A stretch of 32,461 nt of DNA from Anaerolineae bacterium (GTDB lineage Bacteria; Chloroflexota; Anaerolineae; DRVO01). The DNA is taken from assembly GCA_012719195.1 (NCBI GenBank), contig JAAYAV010000176.1, positions 1 to 32,461 of the forward strand, given 5' to 3'. The notes below the pieces were generated by a model. The model saw only the letters and a list, made by a program, of their open reading frames with translations, was not told the DNA's origin and did not search any database. Numbering within the stretch: position 1 is the stretch's first letter; each line of letters opens with the position of its first letter. Of the stretch, positions 1-8,098 are shown in pieces. A program made the position numbers and the translations under genes.

Positions 1-945
1 ATGGAAGCGGTCATAGAAGGCCACAGCCTGACGAAGCGTTTTCCCAGCCAGAGCGCTGATGCCGTCCACGATGTCAACCTAAGCGTGGCGAAGGGTCAGC
101 TGTACGGCCTCATGGGTGCCGACGGAGCCGGAAAGACGACCACGCTGCGGATGTTGGCCACCGTGCTGCCGCCAAGCAGTGGCGAGGTCAACGTGGCGGG
201 GTTCGACGCACGCACTCAGAAGGAGCGCATTCGGTCCAGCATCGGCTACATGCCCCAGAGCTTCAGCCTCTACGGCGACCTGACGGCGGAGCAGAACCTC
301 AGCTTCTTCGCCGACATCAACGGGGTGCCGCGCGCAGAAAAGCGGTCGCGGATCGAGTCTCTCCGGGCTTTCACCCGACTCGATGGACTGACCAACCGGC
401 GCGCTCTGGCGCTATCCGGCGGCCAGAAGAAGAAGCTGGCGCTGGCATGTGCCCTAGTGCATGACCCGGCGGTTCTCATCCTGGACGAGCCTTCCACCGG
501 CGTGGATCCCGTCTCGCGGCGCGAGCTGTGGGCGATCCTCGGGCGGGTGGTGCAGCGCGGGGTGGCCGTCATCGTCAGTACCCCTTACATGGACGAGGCG
601 GAGCGGTGCCACCAGGTGGCGGTGCTCCACAACGGCCGGCTACTAACCTCAGGAACTCCCGATGCGCTGGAGAGAGCTCTCCCCTTCGAGGTGCTTGAGG
701 TTAAGGCCAGCCCGCGAAAGGAGATGCGTCGGGTGGTGGGCGAAACGCCGGCCATCCTGGAGTGGCGCCCGGTGGGCGATGGCCTGCGGCTGGCCGTGGA
801 ACCGGACGCGGCCGACCGGGTGCTGGCAGAGTTGTCGGAGCGCTTCCGGGCGGCCGAGGTGGAGGTGCGCTTTCTGCGCCGGGCCCGCACGACCATGGAG
901 GACGTGTTTGTGCACCTGGTGGAAGGCGAGGGGGGCGTGGCGTGA
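1..945 (+). CDS. ABC-2 type exporter ATP-binding protein, first of a pair (YbhF N-half-like)
   Basis: This is a cytoplasmic nucleotide-binding subunit (314 aa) of an ABC-2 type exporter. Walker A GADGAGKTT lies at residues 39-47, the Q-loop Gln at about 86, the signature LSGGQ at 138-142 and Walker B LILDEP at 159-164. The H-loop position reads STPYMDEAE, with Pro195 where a switch His is normal, so its own ATP site may be weak. The next gene is a second ATPase with an intact H-loop. Together they resemble the two halves of E. coli YbhF as separate proteins (family knowledge). The stop overlaps the GTG start of the second ATPase by 4 bp, so the two are translationally coupled. The ATG is the first base of the window, so the ribosome site cannot be seen and a slightly longer N-terminus is possible. 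The substrate is unknown; drugs or lipids are usual for this family. Confidence 0.9.
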   Translation: MEAVIEGHSLTKRFPSQSADAVHDVNLSVAKGQLYGLMGADGAGKTTTLRMLATVLPPSSGEVNVAGFDARTQKERIRSSIGYMPQSFSLYGDLTAEQNLSFFADINGVPRAEKRSRIESLRAFTRLDGLTNRRALALSGGQKKKLALACALVHDPAVLILDEPSTGVDPVSRRELWAILGRVVQRGVAVIVSTPYMDEAERCHQVAVLHNGRLLTSGTPDALERALPFEVLEVKASPRKEMRRVVGETPAILEWRPVGDGLRLAVEPDAADRVLAELSERFRAAEVEVRFLRRARTTMEDVFVHLVEGEGGVA

Positions 946-1916
946 GCACGACGAGGCTGGCCGTCGAAGTGGATAAGCTGAGTCGCCGGTTCGGTGATTT
1001 CGCCGCCGTCCAGGAAGTGAGTTTCTACATTCCGGAAGGCGAGATCTTCGGCTTGCTGGGTCCGAATGGGGCGGGCAAGACCACCACCATTCGCATGCTC
1101 TGTGGCCTGATGAAGCCTTCGGGCGGGCGGGCGACCGTGTTGGGTATGGACGTGATGCGGCAGGCGGAGGGCATCAAGAAGCGCATTGGTTATATGTCCC
1201 AGGCCTTCTCGCTATACGACGATCTGACGGTGGTGGGCAACCTGGCTTTCTACGCGGCCGTCTACTCGGTGCCGCGGCGTGAGCGCCAGGCGCGGCTGGA
1301 GGAGTTGGTGCAGGTCACCAACCTGACCGGCCTGGAGCATCGACTCGTACGTCACCTCTCCGGCGCCATGCGGCAGCGTCTGGCTCTTGCCTGCGCCCTG
1401 GTACACCGGCCCGACATGATCTTCCTCGATGAGCCTACGGCCGGTGTGGATCCTTTGGCCCGGCGCGCCTTCTGGGACCTCATCTACTCCATGGCCGGCC
1501 AGGGCGTGAGCGTGCTTGCAACCACGCACTACATGGACGAGGCGGAGTACTGCAACACGGTGGGCATGATGTATGCCGGGCGGATGGTGGCGGTGGCGTC
1601 GCCGGCAGCCCTGCGGGCCCGGCTGCCCGGGGTGCTGTACCAGCTGGACGTGAGACCCATCGAGCGCGCCCAGGAGGTCCTGGAGGGCTCGCCGGGCGTA
1701 CTCGATACGTCCATCCATGGAGCGCTCCTGCACGTGGTGCTGGCGGAGGCGGCAGTCGAGGGCGAGTTGCAGCCGCGGTTGGAGGCAGCCGGCCTGGAGG
1801 TGGGCCGCATCGAGAGCACCGAGCCCTCTCTCGAGGACGTTTTCATATCACTGGTCGAGGATCGCGAGCGTCACCCCGCGGCCTCGTCGATCCTGGCGCC
1901 ACCGGTGGAGGACTGA
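942..1916 (+). CDS. ABC-2 type exporter ATP-binding protein, second of a pair (YbhF C-half-like)
   Basis: This is the second nucleotide-binding subunit (324 aa). Walker A GPNGAGKTT is at residues 40-48, the signature is LSGAM (139-143, a G-to-A change in LSGGM), Walker B FLDEP is at about 161-165 and the H-loop His196 is present in TTHYMDEAE. I chose the GTG at 942 because it overlaps the previous stop as GTGA and the protein then begins MSTTRLAVEVDKLSRRFG, the expected start of the fold. The same frame stays open upstream but only as a shadow of the first ATPase. With a degenerate H-loop in one partner and a changed signature in the other, the pair probably works as a heterodimer with unequal ATP sites (inference). 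The membrane subunit starts 4 bp after this stop. Confidence 0.92.
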   Translation: MSTTRLAVEVDKLSRRFGDFAAVQEVSFYIPEGEIFGLLGPNGAGKTTTIRMLCGLMKPSGGRATVLGMDVMRQAEGIKKRIGYMSQAFSLYDDLTVVGNLAFYAAVYSVPRRERQARLEELVQVTNLTGLEHRLVRHLSGAMRQRLALACALVHRPDMIFLDEPTAGVDPLARRAFWDLIYSMAGQGVSVLATTHYMDEAEYCNTVGMMYAGRMVAVASPAALRARLPGVLYQLDVRPIERAQEVLEGSPGVLDTSIHGALLHVVLAEAAVEGELQPRLEAAGLEVGRIESTEPSLEDVFISLVEDRERHPAASSILAPPVED

Positions 1917-1920
1917 GTAG

Positions 1921-3051
1921 ATGGATCGCCTCTGGACCATCATGCGTAAGGAGTTCGAGCACATCCGCCGGGACCCGCGGACGATGGCTCTCATCGTGGT
2001 GCTGCCCGCCCTGCTGCTCGTGCTGCTGGGCTACGGCATCTCCGGTGAGTCCAGCGACATATCGCTTGTGGTCGCTGACCTGTCGCGCAGCTCCGCCAGC
2101 CGCGAGTTGATCCAGCGGTTCACTGCCGGGCGGGACTTCCGCTTCAGCTACGAGGTCCAGAGCGAGGACGAACTGCTTAGGCTCATGGATCAAGACCACG
2201 GCAAGGCAGGCATCCTCATTCCGGCGGACTTCGGCCGTAAGCTGAGCACTGGGGAGTCCACCGCCATCCAGCTGTACGTGAACGGCTCCGCCGATCCGAC
2301 GCTGGTGCAGACCACTGAGCTGAAGCTGAGCGCCATCGCCCAGATGGCGGCGCAGGAGGTCCTGGTGGAGCGCGTCACGCTGGGGGGAATGAGCGGCGGG
2401 CTCAGCCTTCCCTTCGAGACGTACGTGCGGATGCTCTACAACCCGGAGAGCGACAGCAAGCGCTACATGATCCCCGGCCTGATACCGATCATCCTGCAGG
2501 TGCAGGCCCTGATGCTCACCGCCCTGGCGATCGTCAAGGAACGGGAGCACGGCACCATGGAGCAGTTGATCGTCACGCCGATCAAGTCGTGGGAGCTGAT
2601 GGGCGGCAAGATCCTGCCGTACCTGTTGGTCTCGTTGGTGAACACCCTCATTCTCCTGGTCATGGGAGACCTGATGTTCGGAGTCGACATAACCGGCTCC
2701 TTCTGGGAGTTGTTCGGGCTGAGCGCCGTCTTCATCGTCGGCTCGCTGGGGATGGGCGTACTGATCTCCAACATCTCCCAGTCGCAGATGCAGGCCCTCT
2801 ACCTGACCGTATTCGTAGTGATCATCCCGGCGATCATCCTCTCCGGGCTCATGTTCCCGCGGGACAACATGCCCGCATTCTCGTATTGGTTCAGCGAGTT
2901 GATGCCGGTGACGCACTATCTGGAGATCACGCGAGGCATCATGCTCAAGGGAGTGAACGCTCGGTCCCTCTGGCCATCCATATGGCCCTTGGTGGTGCTG
3001 AGCGTGGGCTACTTTGTCGCCAGCGTTCTGGCATTCCGGAAGCGAATCTGA
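1921..3051 (+). CDS. ABC-2 type exporter membrane subunit (YbhS/YbhR-like)
   Basis: This is the transmembrane subunit (376 aa) of the exporter. The N-terminus (MDRLWTIMRKEFEHIRRDPR) is the cytoplasmic lead helix typical of the ABC2_membrane_3 family. It is followed by one hydrophobic segment at about 22-40, a large soluble loop to about residue 175, and five further hydrophobic segments up to the basic C-terminus. The EHGTMEQLIVTPIKSWE stretch is the conserved coupling region after the second membrane segment. The E. coli ybh system has two such permeases, but only one is present here downstream of the ATPases. It may form a homodimer, or a second permease may lie upstream of the window. The adaptor gene starts 40 bp downstream. 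Confidence 0.92.
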   Translation: MDRLWTIMRKEFEHIRRDPRTMALIVVLPALLLVLLGYGISGESSDISLVVADLSRSSASRELIQRFTAGRDFRFSYEVQSEDELLRLMDQDHGKAGILIPADFGRKLSTGESTAIQLYVNGSADPTLVQTTELKLSAIAQMAAQEVLVERVTLGGMSGGLSLPFETYVRMLYNPESDSKRYMIPGLIPIILQVQALMLTALAIVKEREHGTMEQLIVTPIKSWELMGGKILPYLLVSLVNTLILLVMGDLMFGVDITGSFWELFGLSAVFIVGSLGMGVLISNISQSQMQALYLTVFVVIIPAIILSGLMFPRDNMPAFSYWFSELMPVTHYLEITRGIMLKGVNARSLWPSIWPLVVLSVGYFVASVLAFRKRI

Positions 3052-3091
3052 CCCCCGGAGATCGGAGGCACCATATGACAGGAGACAACCG

Positions 3092-4417
3092 ATGCGCATG
3101 AGACACCTGCTTTTGGCCGGGCTGCTGCTGGCAGTGCTGTCCGGATGCGGCGTGCTGAACGGTGAGGCCGAAGAGGGCCCCCTGGTAGGCTCGGGCATGG
3201 TCGCGGCCAACGAGGTGAAGATCGCTGCCGAGATCTCCGGACGAGTGGTGGAGATTGCCGCGAGCGAGGGGCAAAGCGTGGCCGCCGGGGACATTCTTTT
3301 CCGGGTGGACGATAGCCTGCTTGTTGTCCAGCGACGACAGTCAGAGGCAGCGGTCCAAGCGGCGGAAGCGGCTCTGGCGGCGGCCCAGGCACAGCTGGAA
3401 GGGGCGCTTCTCCAGGAGAGCCTGGCCACCCAGGGGGCACGGCTGCAGGACCTCCCCAACCGCGCCCAGGCCTGGGCCGCCGAGCAACCGGCGGAGTTCA
3501 ACCTGCCGGCCTGGTATTTCGGCGCCGACGAGCGCATCCAGGCGGCCGAGGAAGAGGTCCGTACTGCTGAGGACAACCTGGCTACCCAGGTCGCCAATCT
3601 GGAGCAGGCACTGCAGAAGGGGAGCAACGTTCAGTTCGTGCAGGCAGAGGACCGGCTGGCGAAGGCGCAGGCAGCGTTCGCCGTGGCTGTGCCCACCCTG
3701 CAGCAGGCACAGAACGCCGGCGCCAGCGAGACGCTTCTGGAGATGGCCGTTGACGCGCACGAATCGGCCCTGAAGGAGCTGGAAGCGGCGCAGCTGGAGT
3801 ACCGGCGCATACTGACCACCACCGCCGCCGACGAGGTCATGGAGGCGCGGGCGCGGGTGGCCGTCGGCCAGGCGCGGCTGGACACTGCCCGTGATCAGGT
3901 CACCGCCCTGCAGACGGGCGAGCGGGCGCTCCAGGTGCAAGCGGCGACCCAGGCGGTACGGCAGGCAGAGACGGCCGTGGGTCAGGCGGAGGCAGGCGTC
4001 GCGCAAGCCGAGGCAGCACTCGAGATGATCGACGCTCAGATCGTGAAGACCACCGTCCGTGCGCCCAGCGCAGGCGTGGTGTTGGCCCGCAACCTCGAGG
4101 TAGGGGAGATCGCGGCCGCCGGCGGCGTGGCGATGACCATCGGCCGCCTGACGGAGGTCGAGGTGACGGTCTACATTCCGGAAGACCGCTACGGGGCTGT
4201 CAAGCTGGGCGATGCGGTCACCATCCAGGTGGACTCCTTCCCGAATCGGTCGTACCAGGGCACGGTCAGTCATATCGCCGGTGAGGCCGAGTTCACCCCT
4301 CGGAACGTGCAGACGGTGGAAGGCCGCAAGACAACGGTGTTCGCCGTGACGGTGGTGGCGGCCAACCCTGACCTCGAACTCAAGCCGGGCATGCCCGCCG
4401 ACGTGACTTTCCGCTAG
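3092..4417 (+). CDS. HlyD/RND-type membrane fusion (adaptor) lipoprotein
   Basis: This is the periplasmic-adaptor-type partner (441 aa) of the ABC exporter. The start is set by AGGAG at 3080-3084 before the ATG and gives a lipoprotein signal MRMRHLLLAGLLLAVLSGC with lipobox LSGC and the lipidated Cys at residue 19. The mature protein begins with a biotinyl-lipoyl-like half (GRVVEIAASEGQSVAAGD). A very long Ala/Gln/Glu-rich coiled-coil hairpin (about residues 80-310) follows, then the second lipoyl half (TTVRAPSAGVVLARNLEVGE) and a beta-barrel segment. YbhG plays this role in E. coli. In a cell with a single membrane such adaptors stand on the outer face of the cytoplasmic membrane. No outer-membrane channel gene is nearby. 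It is the last gene of the operon, with a strong hairpin about 20 bp downstream. Confidence 0.88.
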   Translation: MRMRHLLLAGLLLAVLSGCGVLNGEAEEGPLVGSGMVAANEVKIAAEISGRVVEIAASEGQSVAAGDILFRVDDSLLVVQRRQSEAAVQAAEAALAAAQAQLEGALLQESLATQGARLQDLPNRAQAWAAEQPAEFNLPAWYFGADERIQAAEEEVRTAEDNLATQVANLEQALQKGSNVQFVQAEDRLAKAQAAFAVAVPTLQQAQNAGASETLLEMAVDAHESALKELEAAQLEYRRILTTTAADEVMEARARVAVGQARLDTARDQVTALQTGERALQVQAATQAVRQAETAVGQAEAGVAQAEAALEMIDAQIVKTTVRAPSAGVVLARNLEVGEIAAAGGVAMTIGRLTEVEVTVYIPEDRYGAVKLGDAVTIQVDSFPNRSYQGTVSHIAGEAEFTPRNVQTVEGRKTTVFAVTVVAANPDLELKPGMPADVTFR

Positions 4418-4437
4418 AACAGGATCGTTCCCAGACC

Positions 4438-4470
4438 AACGAGCCCGCCGGACGGCCGGCGGGCTCGTTT
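4438..4470 (+). terminator. Intrinsic terminator of the ABC export operon
   Basis: A perfect 14-bp stem (AACGAGCCCGCCGG at 4438-4451 with its complement at 4456-4469) encloses the tetraloop ACGG. Only three T residues follow. It lies 20 bp after the adaptor stop codon and before the promoter-like sequence of the next gene. Confidence 0.8.
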
Positions 4471-4495
4471 GGCGTCTTGCGCTGTAGGGTCCGGT

Positions 4496-4525
4496 CTGGC
4501 AGCGCTAGGCCCGGACGGTCATAAT
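4496..4525 (+). promoter_or_regulatory. Putative sigma-70-like promoter of the URO-D-like gene
   Basis: CTGGCA (4496-4501, 4 of 6 to TTGACA) and CATAAT (4520-4525, 5 of 6 to TATAAT) are separated by 18 bp. The element falls between the terminator of the previous operon and the ribosome site AGAGGAGG just before the ATG at 4558. It is a sequence match only. Confidence 0.4.
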
Positions 4526-4557
4526 GGGTCCCGAACACCGAAAGCAGAGGAGGCCAC

Positions 4558-5625
4558 ATGAACGACCGCGAGCGCTTCGTCCGCACGATGCACTACCAGG
4601 ACGTAGACCGCATCCCGTTCTGGGACTTTGGTTTCTGGACGGAGACTGTGGACGTGTGGTACGGGCAGGGGCTGCCGCGCGACGTTTGGCTCAACACGTA
4701 CTTCGGCATGGACCGGCAGTACGAGCACTTCCCCACAAACCTGGGGATGATGCCTTCCTTTGACGTGGTGGTGTTGGAGGATCGGGGCGACAGCGAGGTG
4801 GTGATAGACAGCGCCGGCGTGAAGCTGGAACGGCGCAAGGACGGTAGCTCCATCCCCCACTTCCTCGAGTTCCCGGTGCGGGATCGCGCCTCGTGGGAGG
4901 AGATGAAGAAGCGCTACGACCCGACCTCTCCCCGCCGGCAACCGGAGTACTTCCAGGACGCCGTGCGCACCCGCCAGGACCGCGACTATCCCCTGGGGAT
5001 CAACTGCGGGTCCCTCTACGGCTGGTGCCGCAACCTTATGGGCGTGGAGAACCTCAGTCTGGCGGTGTACGACGACCCGGGCCTGGTGCGGGACATGATG
5101 CGCCACTTCGCGGACCTGGCCATTCACTGCATCACCCCGGTGCTGGAGGCGCTGCCGCTGGACTACGCTAGCTTCTGGGAGGACATGGCCTACAACACCG
5201 GGCCGCTGCTCTCGCCCAAGCTCTTCCGCGAGATGATGATACCGGAGTACCGCCGCATCACTGATGTGTTGCATCGCTACGGCGTGGACGTGGTCTACGT
5301 GGACTGCGACGGGCGTATCGACCAACTGCTTCCGCTGTGGCTGGAAGCAGGAGTGAACTGCATGTTCCCCTGGGAGGCGCGCTGCAATGACGACCCCTGG
5401 GAGGTGCGGCAGCGAGTCGGTCGTGATCTGCTGGTCATCGGCGGCATCGACAAAATGGCGCTCATCGCCGGCAAGGAGGCCATCGACGCCGAGGTGGCTC
5501 GCCGCAAGCCACTCATGGACGACGGCGGCTACATCCCCACCGTCGACCACCGGGTACCCCCCGACGTAACCCTGGACAACTACCGCTACTACCTCGATGT
5601 GTTGCGCAAGGCAGTGGAGCGGTAG
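4558..5625 (+). CDS. Uroporphyrinogen decarboxylase (URO-D) superfamily protein, probably a methyltransferase-type or catabolic member
   Basis: This 355-aa protein has the URO-D/MtaA/CmuA barrel layout. The N-terminus NDRERFVRTMHYQDVDRIPF is the family hallmark, and the C-terminal half carries VDCDGRIDQLLPLWLEAG and LLVIGGIDKMALIAG strands. True HemE begins with a substrate-binding Arg-rich PVWxMRQAGR motif, which is absent, so haem synthesis is unlikely. Family members include cobalamin- or corrinoid-dependent methyltransferases with an HxC...C zinc site. Here the equivalent strand reads YVDCDG, so the zinc site is not canonical. The start has a strong AGAGGAGG ribosome site. The gene stands alone, with hairpins on both sides. 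Its substrate cannot be told from sequence. Confidence 0.8.
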   Translation: MNDRERFVRTMHYQDVDRIPFWDFGFWTETVDVWYGQGLPRDVWLNTYFGMDRQYEHFPTNLGMMPSFDVVVLEDRGDSEVVIDSAGVKLERRKDGSSIPHFLEFPVRDRASWEEMKKRYDPTSPRRQPEYFQDAVRTRQDRDYPLGINCGSLYGWCRNLMGVENLSLAVYDDPGLVRDMMRHFADLAIHCITPVLEALPLDYASFWEDMAYNTGPLLSPKLFREMMIPEYRRITDVLHRYGVDVVYVDCDGRIDQLLPLWLEAGVNCMFPWEARCNDDPWEVRQRVGRDLLVIGGIDKMALIAGKEAIDAEVARRKPLMDDGGYIPTVDHRVPPDVTLDNYRYYLDVLRKAVER

Positions 5626-5647
5626 CCGACCGGTCCTAGAACGGGCT

Positions 5648-5690
5648 ACGCGCAAGAGGCGGGACCAGCACGGTCCCGCTTCTTGCGCGT
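5648..5690. terminator. Bidirectional terminator between convergent genes
   Basis: A long interrupted hairpin pairs ACGCGCAAG (5648-5656) with CTTGCGCGT (5682-5690), and inside it GCGGGACC pairs with GGTCCCGC. It lies between the ends of the rightward URO-D-like gene (5625) and the leftward topA (5722), so it can serve both. There is no clear T-run on either side. Confidence 0.7.
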
Positions 5691-5721
5691 CTGCGTGGAG
5701 TTGCGGCGGCGTTCTGCGGGC

Positions 5722-8082
5722 CTAGCCGGCCTCGAGCAGGGACTGGCCGTCGTCCTCTTCGGCTTGAATCGGTTCCCGGTGTTCGCAGGCGATGCACTGA
5801 GCCGAATTGCGGCCGCGCTGGACCATGAGCGAGCCGCAGCGCGAGCAACGCTGGTTCAGGGGCCGGGAAACGCTCGAGAAGTCGCAGTCGGGGTAGGTCT
5901 CGCAGCCGTAGAATAGGCGGCCGCGCTTGCTCCGGCGGCGCACCAGTTCGGCGCCGCACTTGGGGCAGGCCACCCCGATGCGCTCCAACAAGGGCTTGGT
6001 GTTCTTGCACTCGGGGAAGCGGCTGCAGCCGACAAACTTGCCGAACCGTCCGAACTTCACCACCATCGGCGCCCCGCACTGGTCGCAGTCAAACCCTGCC
6101 GGTTCGTCCTCCATACGGACGTCCTTGATCTCGTCGCGGGCGAGGGCCAGGCGCTCGCTGAAAGGCCCGTAGAACTCGCGCACCACCGGTACCCAGGCCT
6201 TGTTCCCGGCCGCTACCTCGTCCAGGTCGCTCTCCATATGGGCGGTGAAGCCCACATCCATGACCTGAGGGAAGTGCTCTACCAGCAGATCCGTCACGAC
6301 GTACCCGGTCTCAGTGGGGACCAGGCTGCGCTGCTGACGCTCGACATAACCACGGGAGAGGATGGTGGAGATGATGGAGGCGTAGGTGCTGGGGCGCCCG
6401 ATGCCCTCACTCTCCAGTTCCTTGATGAGCGTGGCCTCGTTGAAGCGCGGAGGTGGTTGGGTGAAGTGTTGTTCGGGCAGAATCTCCAGCGCCTGAAGCG
6501 CTTCGCCTTCCGCGACGGCAGGAATCTCCGGCTCCTTCTGCTTGGAGTCGGCCTCGCCGGTGACGGCCAGAAAGCCGGGGAAGATCAGCGTGGAGCCGCT
6601 AGCGCGGAACAGATAGTGGTGCGCGCCGTCGTCGGTGTCGGCCATCACGTCCACCGTGAGCGTCTTGTAGACGGCGGGGCGCATCTGGCTGGCCATCAAC
6701 CGGCGCCAGATCAGCCGGTAGAGGGCCAGTTGGTCCCGGCTGAGGAACTGGGACACACTCTCGGGCGTGCGCTGAACGGAGGTGGGGCGGATGGCCTCGT
6801 GCGCCTCCTGGGCCATGCGGGAGCGAGTGCGGTAGTGCCGCGCTGATTCGGGCAGGTACTCGGGGCCGAAGCGCTCCTCGATGACCTGCCTTGCCTCCTG
6901 CAGGGCCGACTCGGCCACGTGGACGCTGTCGGTTCGCATGTAGGTGATGAGACCCTGTGACCCCTCGGGGCCGAGGTCAACGCCCTCGTAGAGCTGCTGG
7001 GCGACGCGCATGGTCCTCGCCGCCTGGTACCCTAGCCGGCGCGAGGCCTCCTGTTGCAGGGTGCTGGTGGTGAACGGCGGTGGCGGAGTGCGGCGGCGGG
7101 TGCCCTGCTTGACGCTGTCCACCGCATAGCGGGCGCCTTCCAGGCGTTCGACGACCAGCCGTGTGGCTTCCTCGTCTCTGAGCTCCGGATCCTCACCATC
7201 GGCCTTGGATAGGGAGGCGCGGAACTGCTCACTGCTTTTCTCGGTCCGGGCCAGCAGGGCGTCGATGCTCCAGTACTCCTGCGGATCGAAGGCCAGGATC
7301 TCTCGCTCCCGGTCGACGATCAGGCGCACGGCCACGGACTGGACCCGTCCGGCGGACAGACGCCCACGTACCTTCTGCCAGAGCAGAGGGCTGAGCTCGT
7401 AACCCACCAGGCGGTCCAGAATGCGCCGCGCCTGCTGTGCGTCCACCAAGTCCTGATCGATCTCACGCGGATGCTCGAAGGCGGCGCGAATGGCGTTGGG
7501 GGTGATCTCGTGGAAGACAACCCGCCGGGCGCGCTCGGGCTCCAACTCGGTGGCCGCCATCACGTGCCAGGCGATGGCCTCGCCCTCGCGGTCGAGGTCG
7601 GTTGCGAGGTAGACCTCACGGGCACTGTCGACGGCGCTTTTGAGCTCCTTGACGACGGAGCGCTTGTCATTGGGGATGCGATACGTCGGCTCGAAGTCCT
7701 TTTCCGTGTCCACCGAGAGGCGCGAGCGCAGCAGGTCGCGCACGTGACCGACGGAGGCACGAACGGTGTAGCCCTTTCCGAGGTAGCGCTGGATGGTGCG
7801 TGCCTTGGTCGGCGACTCCACGATCACCAGGTTGCCGCTGCGGTGCCGGCGGCTCCTCGTGGCGGGCTTGGTTCCCTTTCCCTTGGCGGACTTGGAGCGC
7901 CCAGAGCCGGCTTTGCTCTTGGGAGCCCGCTTGCCGCCGGGAAGAGCCCGGAACAGGCCGCGCCCGCACTGAGGGCAGGCGCCCACTATGCCCGGATTAC
8001 CGGACTTGGACTCTCCCTCGTGGGCGTCGACCATGGTGACTTTGGCGCGGCACTGTAGACAATAGGCTTGAATATCGGTCAA
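5722..8082 (-). CDS. topA: DNA topoisomerase I with extra N-terminal zinc ribbon
   Basis: Type IA topoisomerase (786 aa) that relaxes negative supercoils. The TOPRIM domain starts at about residue 85 (NLVIVESPTKA) with the acidic motif DLDREGEA at 162-169. The catalytic Tyr is residue 381 in GLITYMRTDS. The C-terminus holds three Cys-rich zinc modules (FDCDQCGAPM with GCSRFPEC; VACPKCGAEL with GCETYPDC; QRCSRCGSLM with CIAC). Unusually, residues 1-80 precede TOPRIM. They contain CxxC pairs (YCLQC, ACPQC), resemble the small DUF5679-type zinc ribbon, and lead into a Lys/Ser/Gly-rich linker. The start is TTG at 8082. AGGAG overlaps the upstream guanylyltransferase stop, 13 nt away, which is long for a ribosome site. 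The gene is co-directional with and 16 bp after that gene. Confidence 0.95.
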   Translation of the reverse strand: MTDIQAYCLQCRAKVTMVDAHEGESKSGNPGIVGACPQCGRGLFRALPGGKRAPKSKAGSGRSKSAKGKGTKPATRSRRHRSGNLVIVESPTKARTIQRYLGKGYTVRASVGHVRDLLRSRLSVDTEKDFEPTYRIPNDKRSVVKELKSAVDSAREVYLATDLDREGEAIAWHVMAATELEPERARRVVFHEITPNAIRAAFEHPREIDQDLVDAQQARRILDRLVGYELSPLLWQKVRGRLSAGRVQSVAVRLIVDREREILAFDPQEYWSIDALLARTEKSSEQFRASLSKADGEDPELRDEEATRLVVERLEGARYAVDSVKQGTRRRTPPPPFTTSTLQQEASRRLGYQAARTMRVAQQLYEGVDLGPEGSQGLITYMRTDSVHVAESALQEARQVIEERFGPEYLPESARHYRTRSRMAQEAHEAIRPTSVQRTPESVSQFLSRDQLALYRLIWRRLMASQMRPAVYKTLTVDVMADTDDGAHHYLFRASGSTLIFPGFLAVTGEADSKQKEPEIPAVAEGEALQALEILPEQHFTQPPPRFNEATLIKELESEGIGRPSTYASIISTILSRGYVERQQRSLVPTETGYVVTDLLVEHFPQVMDVGFTAHMESDLDEVAAGNKAWVPVVREFYGPFSERLALARDEIKDVRMEDEPAGFDCDQCGAPMVVKFGRFGKFVGCSRFPECKNTKPLLERIGVACPKCGAELVRRRSKRGRLFYGCETYPDCDFSSVSRPLNQRCSRCGSLMVQRGRNSAQCIACEHREPIQAEEDDGQSLLEAG

Positions 8083-8098
8083 GATGGCGACAGAGCTC

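Noticed and set aside
1843-3627. Long leftward open frame antisense to the ABC permease and adaptor
   Set aside because: It is His/Arg/Ser-rich with no domain sense, while the opposite strand carries clear ABC genes; GC-rich codon use leaves such frames open by chance.
3280-4050. Repeat-like periodicity in the adaptor gene
   Set aside because: It reflects the Ala/Gln/Glu coiled-coil codons, not a DNA repeat array.
5648-5690. Possible small RNA or riboswitch between the convergent genes
   Set aside because: The hairpin is fully explained as a shared terminator between two stops.
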